Source of the DNA: Przewalskia tangutica
Lineage: Eukaryota; Streptophyta; Magnoliopsida; Solanales; Solanaceae
Reading direction: 5' to 3'
DNA length: 64,000 nucleotides
Assembly: GCA_029844215.1 (NCBI GenBank)
Contig: CM056718.1
Span: 84,494,764 to 84,558,763 of the forward strand
In this document: piece after piece, positions 36,992 to 48,017 of the stretch
Layout: every line of letters begins with the position of its first letter
How positions within the stretch are numbered: the first letter of the stretch is position 1
Notes under the pieces: model-generated
What the model was told of the DNA's origin: nothing
The model's database searches: none
The model's input: the letters and a program-made list of their open reading frames with translations, nothing else
Made by a program: the position numbers and the translations under genes

Positions 36992-37322
36992 CATGTCACC
37001 CTCTTATTCTCCCATAATTCTCTTCAAAAAAATAATCCAACACTTAGCCAAAATCTTATAATTTTCGATGGACACCCCCGCCCCCCCAAATTGTGAAATT
37101 TTCAATTGGCTCATATTCTTAATCCTAAGATTTAATAACACAATCCTAAGTCCATAACTCCATTTGGAAAGAATTCAACCACTAATATAATTTCCGTCGT
37201 CATATTTTTTTGTCTCCAAAATTTTTCCATATAGAAATGTAAATATACTTTCTTCCAACCTTCCGATCTTATTTCCTTACTTACGTTCTCACTTATATGC
37301 CCTGAAACTACGGGGTGTAACA
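36992..37322 (-). repeat. Terminal piece of the older minus-oriented LTR W
   Basis: Continues 26898-27918 across element D. It ends GGGGTGTAACA at 37322 and is followed by a polypurine tract, so it is a 3' LTR. Its minus-strand start (TGTTACACCCCGTAG) resembles the plus-oriented LTRs beginning at 40575 and 53793, so W belongs to that second subfamily. Confidence 0.75.
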
Positions 37323-37337
37323 TTCTTCCCCCCTTAG
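37323..37337 (-). other. Polypurine tract of element W
   Basis: Minus-strand CTAAGGGGGGGAAGAA-like purine run immediately before the LTR start TGTTACAC. Confidence 0.8.
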
Positions 37338-38003
37338 AAACATTCGTCCACGTGTGGTTTATACTCAAACCAAGGAATCATCACAACTAATATACTTCAC
37401 ATATATCATGTACTTTAACTAAGATCACACATAAAATATTTCACTCAAGAAGACCTTGTATATCTAAGGTCTCAACGATTATCCAATATTCTAAGATTCT
37501 CAAACATTTCATGTCCCAATATTACATCGTCTCTCCCTGCACATGGGTAAGGTAGCTTCTCACAATCTCAACATCCTTTTGCCCTTCTTGCATATTAACA
37601 GTCGGGGTATAAATCGCTATACCTTCCAAACAATTACTAAAACTTAACAACTCATGATGCCCCATAATCATTTCAGGCAACACCCATATGGCCCTAATAA
37701 ATATGTCTGTATAGATGTACATCATTATCAAACCAACTATACAACAATTTGACCAACCTGTATACAAGTCCATATATTCCCCTTCTGGGCCGCTGTCGCT
37801 TCTTTTGGAACATAGCTGCAACCACAATAATACGTTATGGAGGGACTACCCTAACAACACAGCTCCATCGCATGATCTTAGAGTAAGGAAATAAAAATCA
37901 ATCCTAAATGTACTATATCCTCCTGTTTATGGGTGTGGTGCACAACACACAGTATAACCAAGACTCTACTGCACACAGTCTTTAGACATTCCGAGGACTA
38001 ACT

Positions 38004-38015
38004 GCTCTGATACCA
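38004..38015 (-). other. Primer-binding site of element W, initiator tRNA-Met
   Basis: Exact minus-strand TGGTATCAGAGC, three bases from the LTR that starts TGTCACACCCCG at 38019. Confidence 0.93.
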
Positions 38016-38018
38016 CTC

Positions 38019-38201
38019 TGTCACACCCCGAACCGACGGGCCCGTGACTGGTGCCCTACCTGGGCACCCTTATACCTACACCTGACATATAACCAGCGGA
38101 AGCTTTAAGAAAACGCATAATCTCCTAAAATAAAAATAGGCAAACCGACAAGGCTGCCACTTTTCATAGAATTGTCCAAACGGACTACAACCGTACACCC
38201 A
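38019..38201 (-). repeat. Start of the 5' LTR of element W, truncated
   Basis: It begins TGTCACACCCCGAACC and follows the usual LTR end (GGGCCCGTGACTGGTGCC) for about 180 bases. A differently oriented LTR begins at 38202. The rest of this LTR is presumably displaced to the right by later insertions. Confidence 0.7.
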
Positions 38202-38277
38202 TGTAGCACCTCGTAATTTCAGGTAATGATTTGAGTACTTTAACGAAGGAAATAGACCCGAGTGTTTGGAAATTTTT
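38202..38277 (+). repeat. 5' end of a further plus-oriented LTR, cut by insertion
   Basis: It begins TGTAGCACCTCG, a TG-start LTR terminus, and runs 76 bases until the next LTR start. The bases 40522-40574 between two later LTRs may be its continuation. Confidence 0.5.
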
Positions 38278-40521
38278 TGTTACACCCCGGAAAAAAAATT
38301 GTGTTACCTAGACTGCAGACGACAGTGGAGGCCATATGGTGTAAGTTGGTTAATACGTTACTTGACAAATAGCCCTCGTAACCGTAAGTAAAGGTGGGGC
38401 CCACATATCGGGATTTTATAAAGGTAATATGACAAGTTATATGAATAGTACATATGAAGTTTAGAAAGTCTTAAGAGGGACACTTAAGCCAAATATGAGC
38501 ATAATCACTCCAAAAGGATGATTTAAGGATACGTTTTTGGGTGATCTAGATTTACGAGGCCACCACACCATTATACGTTGAGAATTTCGGAAAACACGAA
38601 AAATGAAAGTTGTAGATAATTGAAATACCTTTCCAACAATAGGTCGTGGGACTTCATGAGACATAGGTATAAAGAGTTATGGACGTTCTAATGAGGAAAG
38701 GTCATACTGGCAGTGGGCTCGGCCCAACCAGACTCCAAGTCGGGTCAGGCCCACTTCCTTGGCTATTTAAGGAAAATTTTCACCCATTATCTTCCTCATT
38801 GCATGCCAAAAGATCTAGAATATTTTATAGAGAGAGAATGAGGAGAGTTAGAGAGATAAAGCAAGGGTTCGATCAAGTTCGAGGCCCCAAATTCCGAGGC
38901 TCGTGAAGGATAAAGTGTAATACGAGTCGTCGTCGTTTCAAGCTAAATATTGAGCTTGGGGGATGATATTTTCGTGGTTGAGCTGCTGCTAAGGTATGTA
39001 TTATTTTCTCATCTTTGTTATTGAGATGATTACGTGGAGATTTAACGGATTAAAGTGTTAGAAATATAGTTGGAATTATCGTATACATAATATTAAGGCG
39101 TTGTGGTTTAGGGGTTGTTTTGGATAGAATTGTAAGATGAGTTTAGTCATATTAGTGTTGTAAATTGTTATATTTGTTGTTGTTGTTGGTTATTAGCTTA
39201 ATTTGGAATTGTTGGGTTGGTAGGATTATAGGGGAGATGCTGTCCAAATCCCATTAGGCGACAGAATAAATGATTAGTTAGAATAATCTTGTTGGCCTAG
39301 TCTTAATCCCTATATTGTTGATGGTATTTTAGTTGATTAAGCTCGGAAAGAGACTCGAGGATTAGCTTGAGGCATAAATAAGGTATGTAAGGTTAACCCT
39401 TCTTTCATATTTTGGCATGATCCCTTTTATATGACTCCTAAAGAATGTAAAACATAAGTACTCAATTCTTAGTTGGATTTGGAGTCGATATCCAATGTCT
39501 TGTTTCGTTCATGCTATACTCTTGTTGATAATTCGAATGAAGCTTCTGTGATACATTATACTTACATGTTCACTACAAATCAAATGGTAAATGAAGGAAA
39601 CTCTAAAACTTGTTTTCAAAATCTCTCCAAAGGGAGTTGTAATAGAAACCACTCTGAAAGGGGTGCAATGTTTTGTAACTTCATTACATATTCATACTGT
39701 ATATCATGTGTATTGTTATCGTTCCACCTGATCAGCTGGATTATGATATTCTTAAGCCGGAAGCGGCTGCCCGAAGGGGCCATCATGACTACGCCGGAAG
39801 CAGCCGTCCGAAAGGACTATTGTGTTATTAGTCGGAAGCGGCTACGAGTAGGATATTCTATATTTATATTGTGTATGCTATAATTTGTGTAAGGGACCAT
39901 ATGACATGATTCAAAGTGTTGTTCCAGGTTACTCCCAGGTTGCTTTCTAAACTTGCTTACTGTTACGCTTTTCCTTATTTTATGATTCAGTATTGCCTTA
40001 CATATTCAGTACATATTCCGTACTGACCCCTTTCTTCGAGGGGCTGCATTTCATGCCCGCAGGTTCAGGGATGCGGTTAAACGATCCAGCCACCTAGGAG
40101 GAGTCAGCATTGAGAGTCAGACAGCTCCACTTACTTCGGAGATTGTTCCTGTTTTGGTATAATTTTGTTTGTATACATCCTGGGTCCGATGGGGCCCTGT
40201 CCCGTCACTTATGCACGGTCATACTCTTCTAGTAGTCTGCGGACAGCGTGGGTGTCATGGGTATTGTTTGGCCTTACCGGCCATTGTTTTGTTGTACAGA
40301 AGTATTGGCAGCCTCGTTGGCTTACCTTGTGACATGTTACGTATATATAAGTATGTTTTGAGATGTTTTGAGTTACAGTTGGACTTTGGTATTCTATTTA
40401 CATCTTTCAAACTTAGTTACAAAGACCCTATTGAATTCCATGTGTGAGTACAGGTAACATAAGTTGGGTTATCGGGCACGTTAAGCTCGATCACTCGTCA
40501 TGGCCCTAGGTTGGGTCGTGA
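38278..40521 (+). repeat. Plus-oriented solo-LTR candidate (about 2.2 kb)
   Basis: It starts TGTTACACCCCGG at 38278 and ends GGGTCGTGAA near 40521, one base away from the family's usual GTGACA. The ends share the GGGGCCCTGTCCCGTCA block (around 40190-40206) with other LTRs. Flanks are TTTTT and ATTTT, an imperfect possible duplication. No internal region follows, so a solo LTR is likely. The 136-codon frame at 39473-39883 has no recognisable domain and lies within the LTR; I do not call it a gene. Confidence 0.6.
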
Positions 40522-40574
40522 AATTTTAGTTATATTTATATATGCTAATGGGAGATTAGTATACAAAAGGATGT
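40522..40574 (+). repeat. Short remnant between two LTRs
   Basis: 53 A/T-rich bases between the end of one plus-oriented LTR and the TGTTACACC start of the next. Probably a continuation of 38202-38277. Nothing else is visible. Confidence 0.4.
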
Positions 40575-41733
40575 TGTTACACCCCGTAAGTCCAGGACAT
40601 GTAAAAGAGAATGTACGTAAGGAATCAAGACTTGGAAATTGGTACGAAAGAAAGAATTATTTTTCCGACGGAAAATCTTTCGAACGTCGGAAGGGAAAAA
40701 TGTTCGTTGTTGAGAATTGGATTCTCAAAATGCATTATTTGAAGAGTATGGAACTTATTAACATTATGGAAATTTATTTTTACGGATTTGGTCATGTGGG
40801 GCCCACCCGAGGAATTTTATGTTTTGCGGGGCCCACGAGGGTTACGTAATTTTATGGACGAATGAGAGGGCGACACGTGGCACCTCCCCCACATGGCCTT
40901 GGATGAAAATTGCAAGGTTAGAATGGTCATTGACCATCAAGGAAGATAAGTCTTCAAAGCTTGAGTTTATTGACTAGTCAACTTGTCCACTTGGCCAATT
41001 AATTAATTGCTCTTCATCCTAGCCCACAAGTGTTATAATCTAAGCCATCCATTGTGTTATATATACTAAACTAGTGCAAGACTAGCTCTTCAACACTTAG
41101 AATTTTTCACACATTGTTGTTCTTCACTTAAGTGCTCTCGGGTTTGGTCCTATTCCCACACAAAAATTTTGTAGTTTTGATCCATTATTCACAAGACTTA
41201 AACCCAAGGTCCCTAAGGGTATTGTAAGGATATCTCAATAGAAAGATTTCGGAAAAACGACGTTTTCACGTTAGTCGCAAGGCGAAAACCTAAGTAGTTT
41301 TACTAGTTTTGGATTGGAAATGGAAGAGAAGTTGGTTGTGAACTTCTAAAGGCTTCAAATAGCGGATTGGAGCGTAAAGGAAAGGAGCTAAGAATTGCTA
41401 AGGAGCGACTTTGAATCTTGGAATTTTTTAAGGGCTTGTAAAGGTATAATTCTTGTCGTTTTTGTAATTAAGATTTACTTATTGTTGTAGCTATGGATAT
41501 TAACAAGCATGAGATGTTTAGTATGAAGTTCGATAAGTGTATTGGCTATTGGAACCCTAATCCGAAAACTAGTATGTTTAGCCCTTAAGATTACAATTCA
41601 AGTTGATTGTTAGTTTAAGTTGTCACATGTTATATAAAGAAGGAATATTAGTTGTTAAGTTGTTTATGACTATATAACATGTTTGACCTAAGAACTTGGA
41701 TTGGAAAAGAATTGGAAAAGACTTTTTGGGATA
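40575..41733 (+). repeat. 5' part of a plus-oriented LTR of the 53793 subfamily
   Basis: It starts TGTTACACCCCGTAAG and is closely similar along its length to 53793-54930. That includes a block with CTCAATAGAAAGATT and CACGTTAGTCGCA (41231-41278) and the first part of U3. It stops matching near 41733, where viral sequence begins. The bases 40570-40574 (GATGT) would be the left TSD; its partner is not in the window. Confidence 0.75.
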
Positions 41734-42281
41734 ATGTCCAGTTCCGCATTAATGGGATAAAAGCCATGTTGGTAAAGATCATGAGTGGCTAAAACTCTCA
41801 CTATTGTCCTTAGAGCGTCGTTGTTCTAAAGTTGCTAGGAGTCCTGTTACTCTGTTCCGATTCCGTTAGGTACTTAGTCGTTACCCTGTTCCGTCAGAAG
41901 TCCATTGTTCCAGTTCCCTTAATTAACGAAGTCGTTACCCTGTTCCGTTTATCTCCCCTTAGTCTACAACGAGTAGGCCTGTAACTTCCTGGACCGGTTT
42001 GGATTTAGCACGAAAGGTTGGAAGGACCTGCGTACCACAGTGGAAGTGGTAGAAACAGTAGGATAAGGAGTCAGAAAACCATAATAGGATAACTGTCCAA
42101 ATAATTAAGAGAATAGGAACTAGTGTTGACAACTAGGATAGGAGAACTATTTAAGTAATCAAAGGAATAAGAACAAGTACGGTTGAAACCTAGTAACAGA
42201 TAGAACAACAGCTCTAAAAAAGGATAGTAGCCTCCACTTCTTGATAAACAACTCCCCTTGTTTTAGACATTATCTTTCTTA
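41734..42281 (+). other. Non-coding leader-like part of the endogenous pararetrovirus
   Basis: 548 bases between the LTR fragment and the first viral open frame, with no long frame of their own. They include an exact 18-bp repeat at 41877-41894 and 41931-41948, and a partial copy at 41847-41859. A 30-base stretch (42001-42030) recurs inverted at 48550-48579 with two mismatches. By position it is probably the viral intergenic region or leader. I did not find the usual TGGTATCAGAGC primer site. Confidence 0.5.
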
Positions 42282-42587
42282 ATGAAGATGCGTCTAGAGT
42301 TTGATTATATAAGAGATTATAATTCTCAGATACTAGAAATAGTAATAGAAAGTAATAACTGCAATAAATTGTTAAAAACAAATCTTAAAGAATTAGAATA
42401 CTATAAAACTGCTAGACCAGCACCAGGTTTAGATTATTATTGTCAAAAAATTATCTGGCAAGTAATTCTTAGTAAAATGACTGAACTCTATGAAGAGGTT
42501 AGTAGGTTAAGAAGACGGGTTAGCTACCTGGCAAAAAGACAGTCCATATCTCAATTTTTAGTTGAGCTTCACACAGTTAGTTATTAA
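42282..42587 (+). CDS. Small viral ORF (101 aa) upstream of the polyprotein
   Basis: An intact frame of 101 codons directly before the movement-protein frame. Its stop overlaps the next start as TAATG at 42585-42589, an arrangement that suits leaky scanning or reinitiation as used by plant pararetroviruses. The protein is charged. From about residue 67 it has a leucine/arginine-rich heptad-like stretch (around KMTELYEEVSRLRRR) that could form a short coiled coil. Small coiled-coil proteins occur in this position in several Caulimoviridae genera. I cannot assign a function from sequence. It is probably not expressed, because the rest of the virus is decayed. Confidence 0.55.
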   Translation: MKMRLEFDYIRDYNSQILEIVIESNNCNKLLKTNLKELEYYKTARPAPGLDYYCQKIIWQVILSKMTELYEEVSRLRRRVSYLAKRQSISQFLVELHTVSY

Positions 42588-43273
42588 TGATGAATGAAAT
42601 CAACAGTGAAAACTTAGCAACTTCAAAGATTGCTAAAGTTGAAAAAGATTTGCAGAACTGGAATATTCCAAAAGAATCTTTCAGATCTGTTTATGAAACA
42701 GGAAAGTTTGATTTTATAAAAAATTATAATATCAAAACTTGTGAGTCCACTGTAGCTATTAATAATTCAAAAGAAATTATTAAGCTACTTTCTACCGAAG
42801 ACATAAACAGTTATAAAAAAGACTTTAATTTCCTACATATAGGATTAGTACAAATTGTTGTCAAGCCTTTGTACCGTCTGGGTTTAGATACCCCCATCTG
42901 TCTCATACTAAGAGATGCCAGGCTATTAAACTTTGACGATTCCTTACTTGGAGTCTTACAGAGTAACTTAGCCAGGGGACCAGTTTACTTTAACTGTTAC
43001 CCAAATTTTTCAGTAGATATTAATGATCAAAACGTTATGGATACCCTAACGTTAAACATTAAAACAAAGAATATGAATAGTAAGATAAATACAAGAGAAA
43101 TTGTTGTAATATACAGAGTCTATTACAGGCTTATGAAAACAACCTTAGCCCCAAAAGCTAAACTAGTTAGCAGTAAAGGTGCTACCATGCTTATGGAAGC
43201 AAATCAGGAACATAGTAACACCTTTGTTCCTAGAATGTTAAAATGGAATGAAATTTTAACAAAAGATGAATGA
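42587..43273 (+). CDS. Movement protein domain (30K superfamily) of an endogenous Caulimoviridae element
   Basis: An open frame of 228 codons forming the N-terminal part of a viral polyprotein. Movement proteins of this superfamily form or modify plasmodesmata for cell-to-cell spread. Visible support: an FLHIGLVQI segment (about residues 85-93), an LRDARLLNF..SLLG segment (about 107-122), and a PVYFNCYPN...D.LTL.IKT block (about 131-159). The last is the beta-rich core with the conserved aspartate region found in pararetroviral movement proteins. A TGA at 43271-43273 stops it, and the same frame continues open beyond. In related viruses the domain is part of a longer polyprotein, so this stop is a disabling change. 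The start overlaps the upstream stop. Confidence 0.85.
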   Translation: MMNEINSENLATSKIAKVEKDLQNWNIPKESFRSVYETGKFDFIKNYNIKTCESTVAINNSKEIIKLLSTEDINSYKKDFNFLHIGLVQIVVKPLYRLGLDTPICLILRDARLLNFDDSLLGVLQSNLARGPVYFNCYPNFSVDINDQNVMDTLTLNIKTKNMNSKINTREIVVIYRVYYRLMKTTLAPKAKLVSSKGATMLMEANQEHSNTFVPRMLKWNEILTKDE

Positions 43274-43756
43274 CACTTTGATGCGATCACCCAACCAAAG
43301 ATAGAACCAGAGAGTTCTGACATTGAACAGATAATTCAGCATTTGGATGGATCTATTGATCTAAAAAATTTAAGATCCACAGGAAGATACTCCTTCACAG
43401 CATCTTCTTCTAAACCCCGGGAGGAGGAAGAATGTTCTGAAACTTCTGACGAAACTATATTAGAACGAAAAGTTCGAGGTGTAGATTATTCATAGGCAGT
43501 GCCCAAAGTTTACAATCGACCAATCGATAGAAAGATTAGCAGTCCCACCAGAAGTGAAATGCATGGTGGAGATAGCCTTGGTATGATTAGAGAAGACATC
43601 GATTTTAAAATCGATTGGAAAACCCTTAATAAATTATGGGTAGACCCAGAAAATGCCATTAAAAGAAAATGGTATAATTGCACTTTCTCACTAGAAGAAA
43701 GAAGAGCGTTTATGAATAATTGGATTAGTGATATGAACAGAATTAATACTAAATAG
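43274..43756 (+). pseudogene. Continuation of the viral polyprotein after the movement domain
   Basis: The movement-protein frame continues through stops at 43271-43273 (TGA), 43493-43495 (TAG) and 43754-43756 (TAG). The first part is acidic with clustered glutamates and serines. The second part (43499-43756, 85 codons) includes a tryptophan-containing segment near LNKLWVDPENA. This is the region that links movement and coat domains in pararetroviral polyproteins. I do not recognise an enzymatic domain. Because the frame is unchanged, these are point stops rather than indels. Confidence 0.65.
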
Positions 43757-44410
43757 AATTCTTTAGGTGGTTTGAAATCACTGATAAACTCCATAATGAC
43801 AGACAATGTCTAAATACCATTGTAAAGAAATGGTTCACAGGTGAAAAGACCATAGAGTCAGTAACACTCCCGTTAGAAAGAATAAAGATCCCCGTTAATG
43901 GTGAGGTCTTAACTGCCATTCCTTTTAAAAGGGACATTAAAGATCCAAAAGATATCACACATGTTGAAGATATTAATAAAATTCTCCAACAAAACAATTA
44001 TACGAACCAGATATTACATGTTATCTCTAACCAGATTGCCGAAGCAAGTAATGCTTCTACCTTTAGAAATACACCAGTTAGGTCGGAAGGGAAAACCTTA
44101 TCCGAACCCCTCTTTAAAATTCCACAGTTTTCGGCAAACAGCCATCCAAAATTTGGAAAAGAAATTGAAGACAACCTGCTAGACAGGATAAGTAGTAAAT
44201 TTAAAGAGTTAAAAGTTACTGAAGAATCAACTTCAAAGAGACCTGAAGGATCAACTTCAAAGAAACCTGACGGTTCTGTCAAAGTACTAGCCGAAGGTTC
44301 TAGTTCGAAAAATAATACAGATGTTAATAAGATATTAAAATTCTCTAAAATAGATGGTAAGAATTATTACAAAGGACCCACGTTCCCAGATATGTTGTTT
44401 GAAGAACGCA
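43753..44410 (+). pseudogene. Further viral polyprotein segment in a shifted frame
   Basis: From about 43753 the coding potential moves to another frame, which stays open to 44484 without an early ATG. It contains lysine- and proline-rich low-complexity repeats (paired segments like STSKRPEG and STSKKPDG near 44229-44276). It ends with a YYKGPTFPDM...FEER segment at about 44365-44409. As I recall, a similar tyrosine/proline and glutamate-glutamate-arginine motif lies just before the coat domain in many pararetroviral polyproteins. After about 44410 the plus-strand reading becomes hydrophobic and anomalous, and the coding strand seems to switch. Confidence 0.65.
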
Positions 44411-44542
44411 CTCCGTTTACAACCGTCTTTTCTGATTTATTTCTTTTGTCAGCTTTCTTCTTTTCTGAAGGGCCTACTGCTTGAATTGTGGGACCATAAA
44501 TGTCTCCGTCTTTTGATTGGAGATTTGTCTCCGGTTGGTTTT
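44411..44542 (-). pseudogene. Unassigned lysine-rich viral coding fragment, minus strand
   Basis: From about 44411 the minus strand reads as a lysine- and arginine-rich hydrophilic peptide, for example the segment SEKKKADKRNKSEK in the frame 44570-44367. It continues, across the solo LTR at 44543-48017, with the minus-strand coding at 48018-48240. I do not recognise the protein. One possibility is the C-terminal protein of the virus; this is position-based guesswork. Confidence 0.35.
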
Positions 44543-45224
44543 TGTGACGCCCCGAACCCGGGCCCGTCACTGGTGCCTTACCCCGGGCACCCTAGTGATA
44601 CAACATCAGAGAAAACCAGCGGAAATAAAAACTTTACACAAGAAATAAGAGATATAATAAATAAACAGGCCAACCAAAACAGTTGCCTTCAGTATATACA
44701 TAAAACCTGAACAGTTTAATCCTTTTACAACCCTGCCCACAACAGTACTACAGACCTCTAAGATTTATACAACAACTATGACGGGACAGGGCCCCGCCAT
44801 ACCCCTGAACGTACAAGAACTTACAGACTCAGGGTAACATACCAAAGATAAGCCTCCGACGGAACGGAGCTTCCCAAAATGCTGAAATGAGATCCTAAAC
44901 GCGGGGATCGACAGCCGATGTACCTCTACCTGCGGCATGAACGCAGCCCCCCGAAGGAGGTCAGTACAACAGGTACCAAGTATGTGAAACTGTAAATACT
45001 GTAAATGAAATCATAATAGTCTATATAAAGCAGGAGACATGTATGATGACCAAACTACAGTATATAACATATAACCAGTTACATCAAGACAGGGACTCAC
45101 GCCCTCCAAATTATCACTCGTGCCCGTGGAATTTCTTCCTCACTGCCGGCAGTTTATGATATAACCATACCAAGGATTATACATGAACACCATGTCCCAC
45201 CTGTGTTATAAAAACCGTACAGGA

Positions 45225-45485
45225 CAAGTATAACTACCAGATCCGACCGTACCAATAATACAATGCAACCAAAACACGAAGCCGATACGGGGCAAGTGCG
45301 AGCCGACTCGGATACCAAGGCGGTCACGCGGTGGACCGGGCAAGTACTGGTGACCACCGAGGACGAGGCGTATCACGAAACCGTCACTATCTTGAGCAGG
45401 GCAAGTCACGGTGACTACGGATACCAAGGCCGAATCGACCACGAGGCGGGCAAGTGCGAGCCACCACGGATACCGGGCGAACGGT
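45225..45485 (-). repeat. GC-rich LTR array, third type
   Basis: Degenerate units with ACGGATACCAAGG, GGCAAGTGCGAGCC and CGGTCAC words. It is related to the 125-bp arrays in element E and occupies the same LTR position as the other array types. Confidence 0.65.
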
Positions 45486-45658
45486 AAGAAACCTCATGGA
45501 GAGCTAGTCCATGGAATAACACTATCAGCGAGGAGCATACCCGTGGAATTCTCCATCACCGCCGACATGTCCAAGTAAGTTCTCAACAAGTCGACCGCCT
45601 CATCGAGAGGCAGCGGTATCTGAAATACCACACTTGCACAACAAAGGCTATCATCACA

Positions 45659-45731
45659 AGCATAGGCAAGTTTCACAACAACAAGCATAGGCAAGTTTCA
45701 CAACAACAAGCATAGGCAAGTTTCACACAAC
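45659..45731 (-). repeat. 25-bp tandem repeat, three units
   Basis: Units start at 45659, 45684 and 45709; the last lacks a few bases. Confidence 0.88.
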
Positions 45732-48017
45732 TCAAAGTACTTTCATTTTATGCCAAAGTCCGGGTTTTTAACCCCAAAGTACTACATACGTTAAGTTCTT
45801 TTAAAAGAGATCCATTACTTTTATAAAAGTCACCCGATACCCGTAGTATTAGAATGACCAACCCACATTCCTTTTCAAAATCAAGTAACAACATTCTTTT
45901 CCTAAGTTTCAGTTTGCCTAGTTTCAATTACTCAAGCTTCTCATTTTCAAAAGGTTTCATAGTTCATAAACTTAATCACTTGATTCCTTTTTAGAACAAT
46001 TGAGTAATATAAGTCTCACGTGAGAGTAGGTTATTCTTGTTTACAACATTCTTATTACAATGACCATGATCTAGAAAATGTAATATCATTTTGTCATCTT
46101 AGTTTCTATGCGGATGGAGGTTTCTTGGTTTTAATACAATTCATCATTATTCAATACATTTTCCTTTATTAACGCTGCGGTGGTGCTGTCGATACACGTT
46201 ACGATTTCCAAATCGGTAAAACATTATCCCTTTAAATAAAATCAAGTACTCATTACTCACGAATGAGGTTTCACACAAACATTCACATTAAAACAAATAA
46301 GTTAAGTCTCTTATCTTATAAGATCAAGTCTCTTAACTTCTAACATCAAGAAACCATTCTTAAGCGTTATACCTAACTTCCCATAAAGCTAGTATAACTC
46401 TTAAGTTTTCAAAGCACAATACTACACTTCTTTCAAAAGCGATTCATAAATCTTTTGAAATACTTCAAGTTTTATTATAACGCCCCGCCGCTTATAAATC
46501 AAATCAATTATCTTTTAAAAACCACAACCCATTTTCTTACCTACATAAAAATTTATAACCAACTTCCCATAAAGCCGTTATAACACTTTATGTTTCAAAC
46601 CAATCAAATACATTAAACACGTATGCGTCTACCGTACTACATAGTTACACACATATCATGCTAGAAGAGATAGGAAGAGGTTCACATACCTCGCGGCGAG
46701 TATCGACTAATAGCAAACGCTCCAAACAATCGGCTACTCCTTAAGCCAAGTAAATAGCGACACAAGTAGTTAATTCAACATATAAGGCCACAAGGCGCAT
46801 ATTATCATCTAGACCACAACGTAGAATATTCTCCTGAAAATTCGGCAGATCTCCCCGCCACGGCGTAAATCTCCTTCTCTATCGAGGCGGCTACCAAGCC
46901 AACCAGGAGGGTTTCACACGCCAAACCGGGCGTGTGCGATTCTACTACACGGTAATACTACACAAGTCTCTTTGTCTGATTCGATTCTTAATTCTTGGGC
47001 TTAAGTCAAAAGACATTGCCACGCGATTACTAAGTATAGTTCTATATATAGTATACTTCAACTATATATTCTTACAACATGTAATTTCCAATTACAATAG
47101 AAGAATGATGATGTTTACCTCGATAAGCCCAAAATTATCCGAGTACAATGTCGCGCTGAGCAAGGTTTAGCTCCTACTCGAGTGCTCCAAACCGCTCCAA
47201 ACAACCCTTAGAAGTTCTATCCAACTTACTCCAAAACTTCAACCAACGGTGAAGGGTTCCTTAGGGTTTCGGTTTGAGACTAAAAGGACAAAAGGTAGTA
47301 TTCCGGACTCTACGTATAGAGGTAACTTTGGAATACTACAAGGTATAAGGCTAAGGTATTTTGGGCATTATAACAATACTTGGAGGAGTATTTTAATACC
47401 ACAAAGGGGGGGTACCACACGAGAACAACACCCTAAGGGAGGGGGGGTGTTCTCGGCTTTAGGCTCACAAAGGGGGAAGGTTTCGGCAAAAGGCCTTCAC
47501 AAGGGGAGAGGGCTCTTGGACGAGAGTCAACAAGAGGAGGAGGGTTCTCAAGACTTAGGCAAGTGAAGAGTGGATGAAGAAGTCTTCAAAGAGAGGGGTA
47601 TTTATAGCAAAACCAAAGGCCAACCAATGGCCAAGATCAAGCCATGTGCAAGGCAAGTGTAAGGCCAAGATCAAGCCAAGTGCACCCACAAAACACTCCA
47701 CAAAACACTCCACAAAACAAGCCACAAAGCAAGGCACAAAAGAGGGAGCCAATCGGCCAAGGCCAAGCCTTCTCTTTGCCGTCCAATGAGGGTGACAAGT
47801 GTCACCCTCCCGTTGGTCCAAAATGTTAAATCGCTCGGAAAAATCGCAAAAATACTAAATGACATAGCGAATTTTCCCAACGTAAGTCATGGAATCGTTT
47901 CGTCGAAAAACGACTCCTTTCGGCACTTGTGTACAAATTTCGAAACTATGCCTACTTAAGGCTCAAATTGTACACGTACGCCCTCACGTACATACTCTGG
48001 AAACACGGGGTATAACA

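Larger units (their letters stand above)
37323..38018 (-). mobile_element. Very short internal region (696 bp) of a deleted retrotransposon W
   Basis: Between a polypurine tract at 37323-37337 and an exact primer-binding site at 38004-38015 only about 670 bases remain. The largest open frame (37827-37522, 101 codons) has no knuckle, protease or polymerase motif, and I do not recognise it. Having both cis signals but no coding domain, this is the body of a strongly deleted, TRIM/LARD-like non-autonomous derivative. Its left LTR is W and its right LTR starts at 38019. Confidence 0.65.
44543..48017 (-). repeat. Solo LTR, minus-oriented, inserted in the virus, TSD GTTTT
   Basis: A 3475-bp LTR from TGTGACGCC at 44543 to TATAACA ending at 48017, with exact GTTTT duplications at 44538-44542 and 48018-48022. 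Viral sequence flanks both sides and no internal region remains, so it arose by LTR-LTR recombination after insertion. It contains three 25-bp units (45659-45731), a GC-rich array of GGCAAGTGCGAGCC/GGTGACCACCG words (45225-45485) instead of the 75-80-bp array, the TATA motif at 47598-47607 and an ACAAAACACTCC array (47686-47738). Confidence 0.92.

Noticed and set aside
39473..39883. 136-codon plus-strand frame
   Set aside because: It is inside a solo-LTR candidate, its composition is that of the surrounding LTR, and it has no recognisable motif.
43510..43806. 98-codon hydrophobic minus-strand frame that could be a membrane protein
   Set aside because: It is the antisense of the viral polyprotein frame 43499-43756, which has better coding character.
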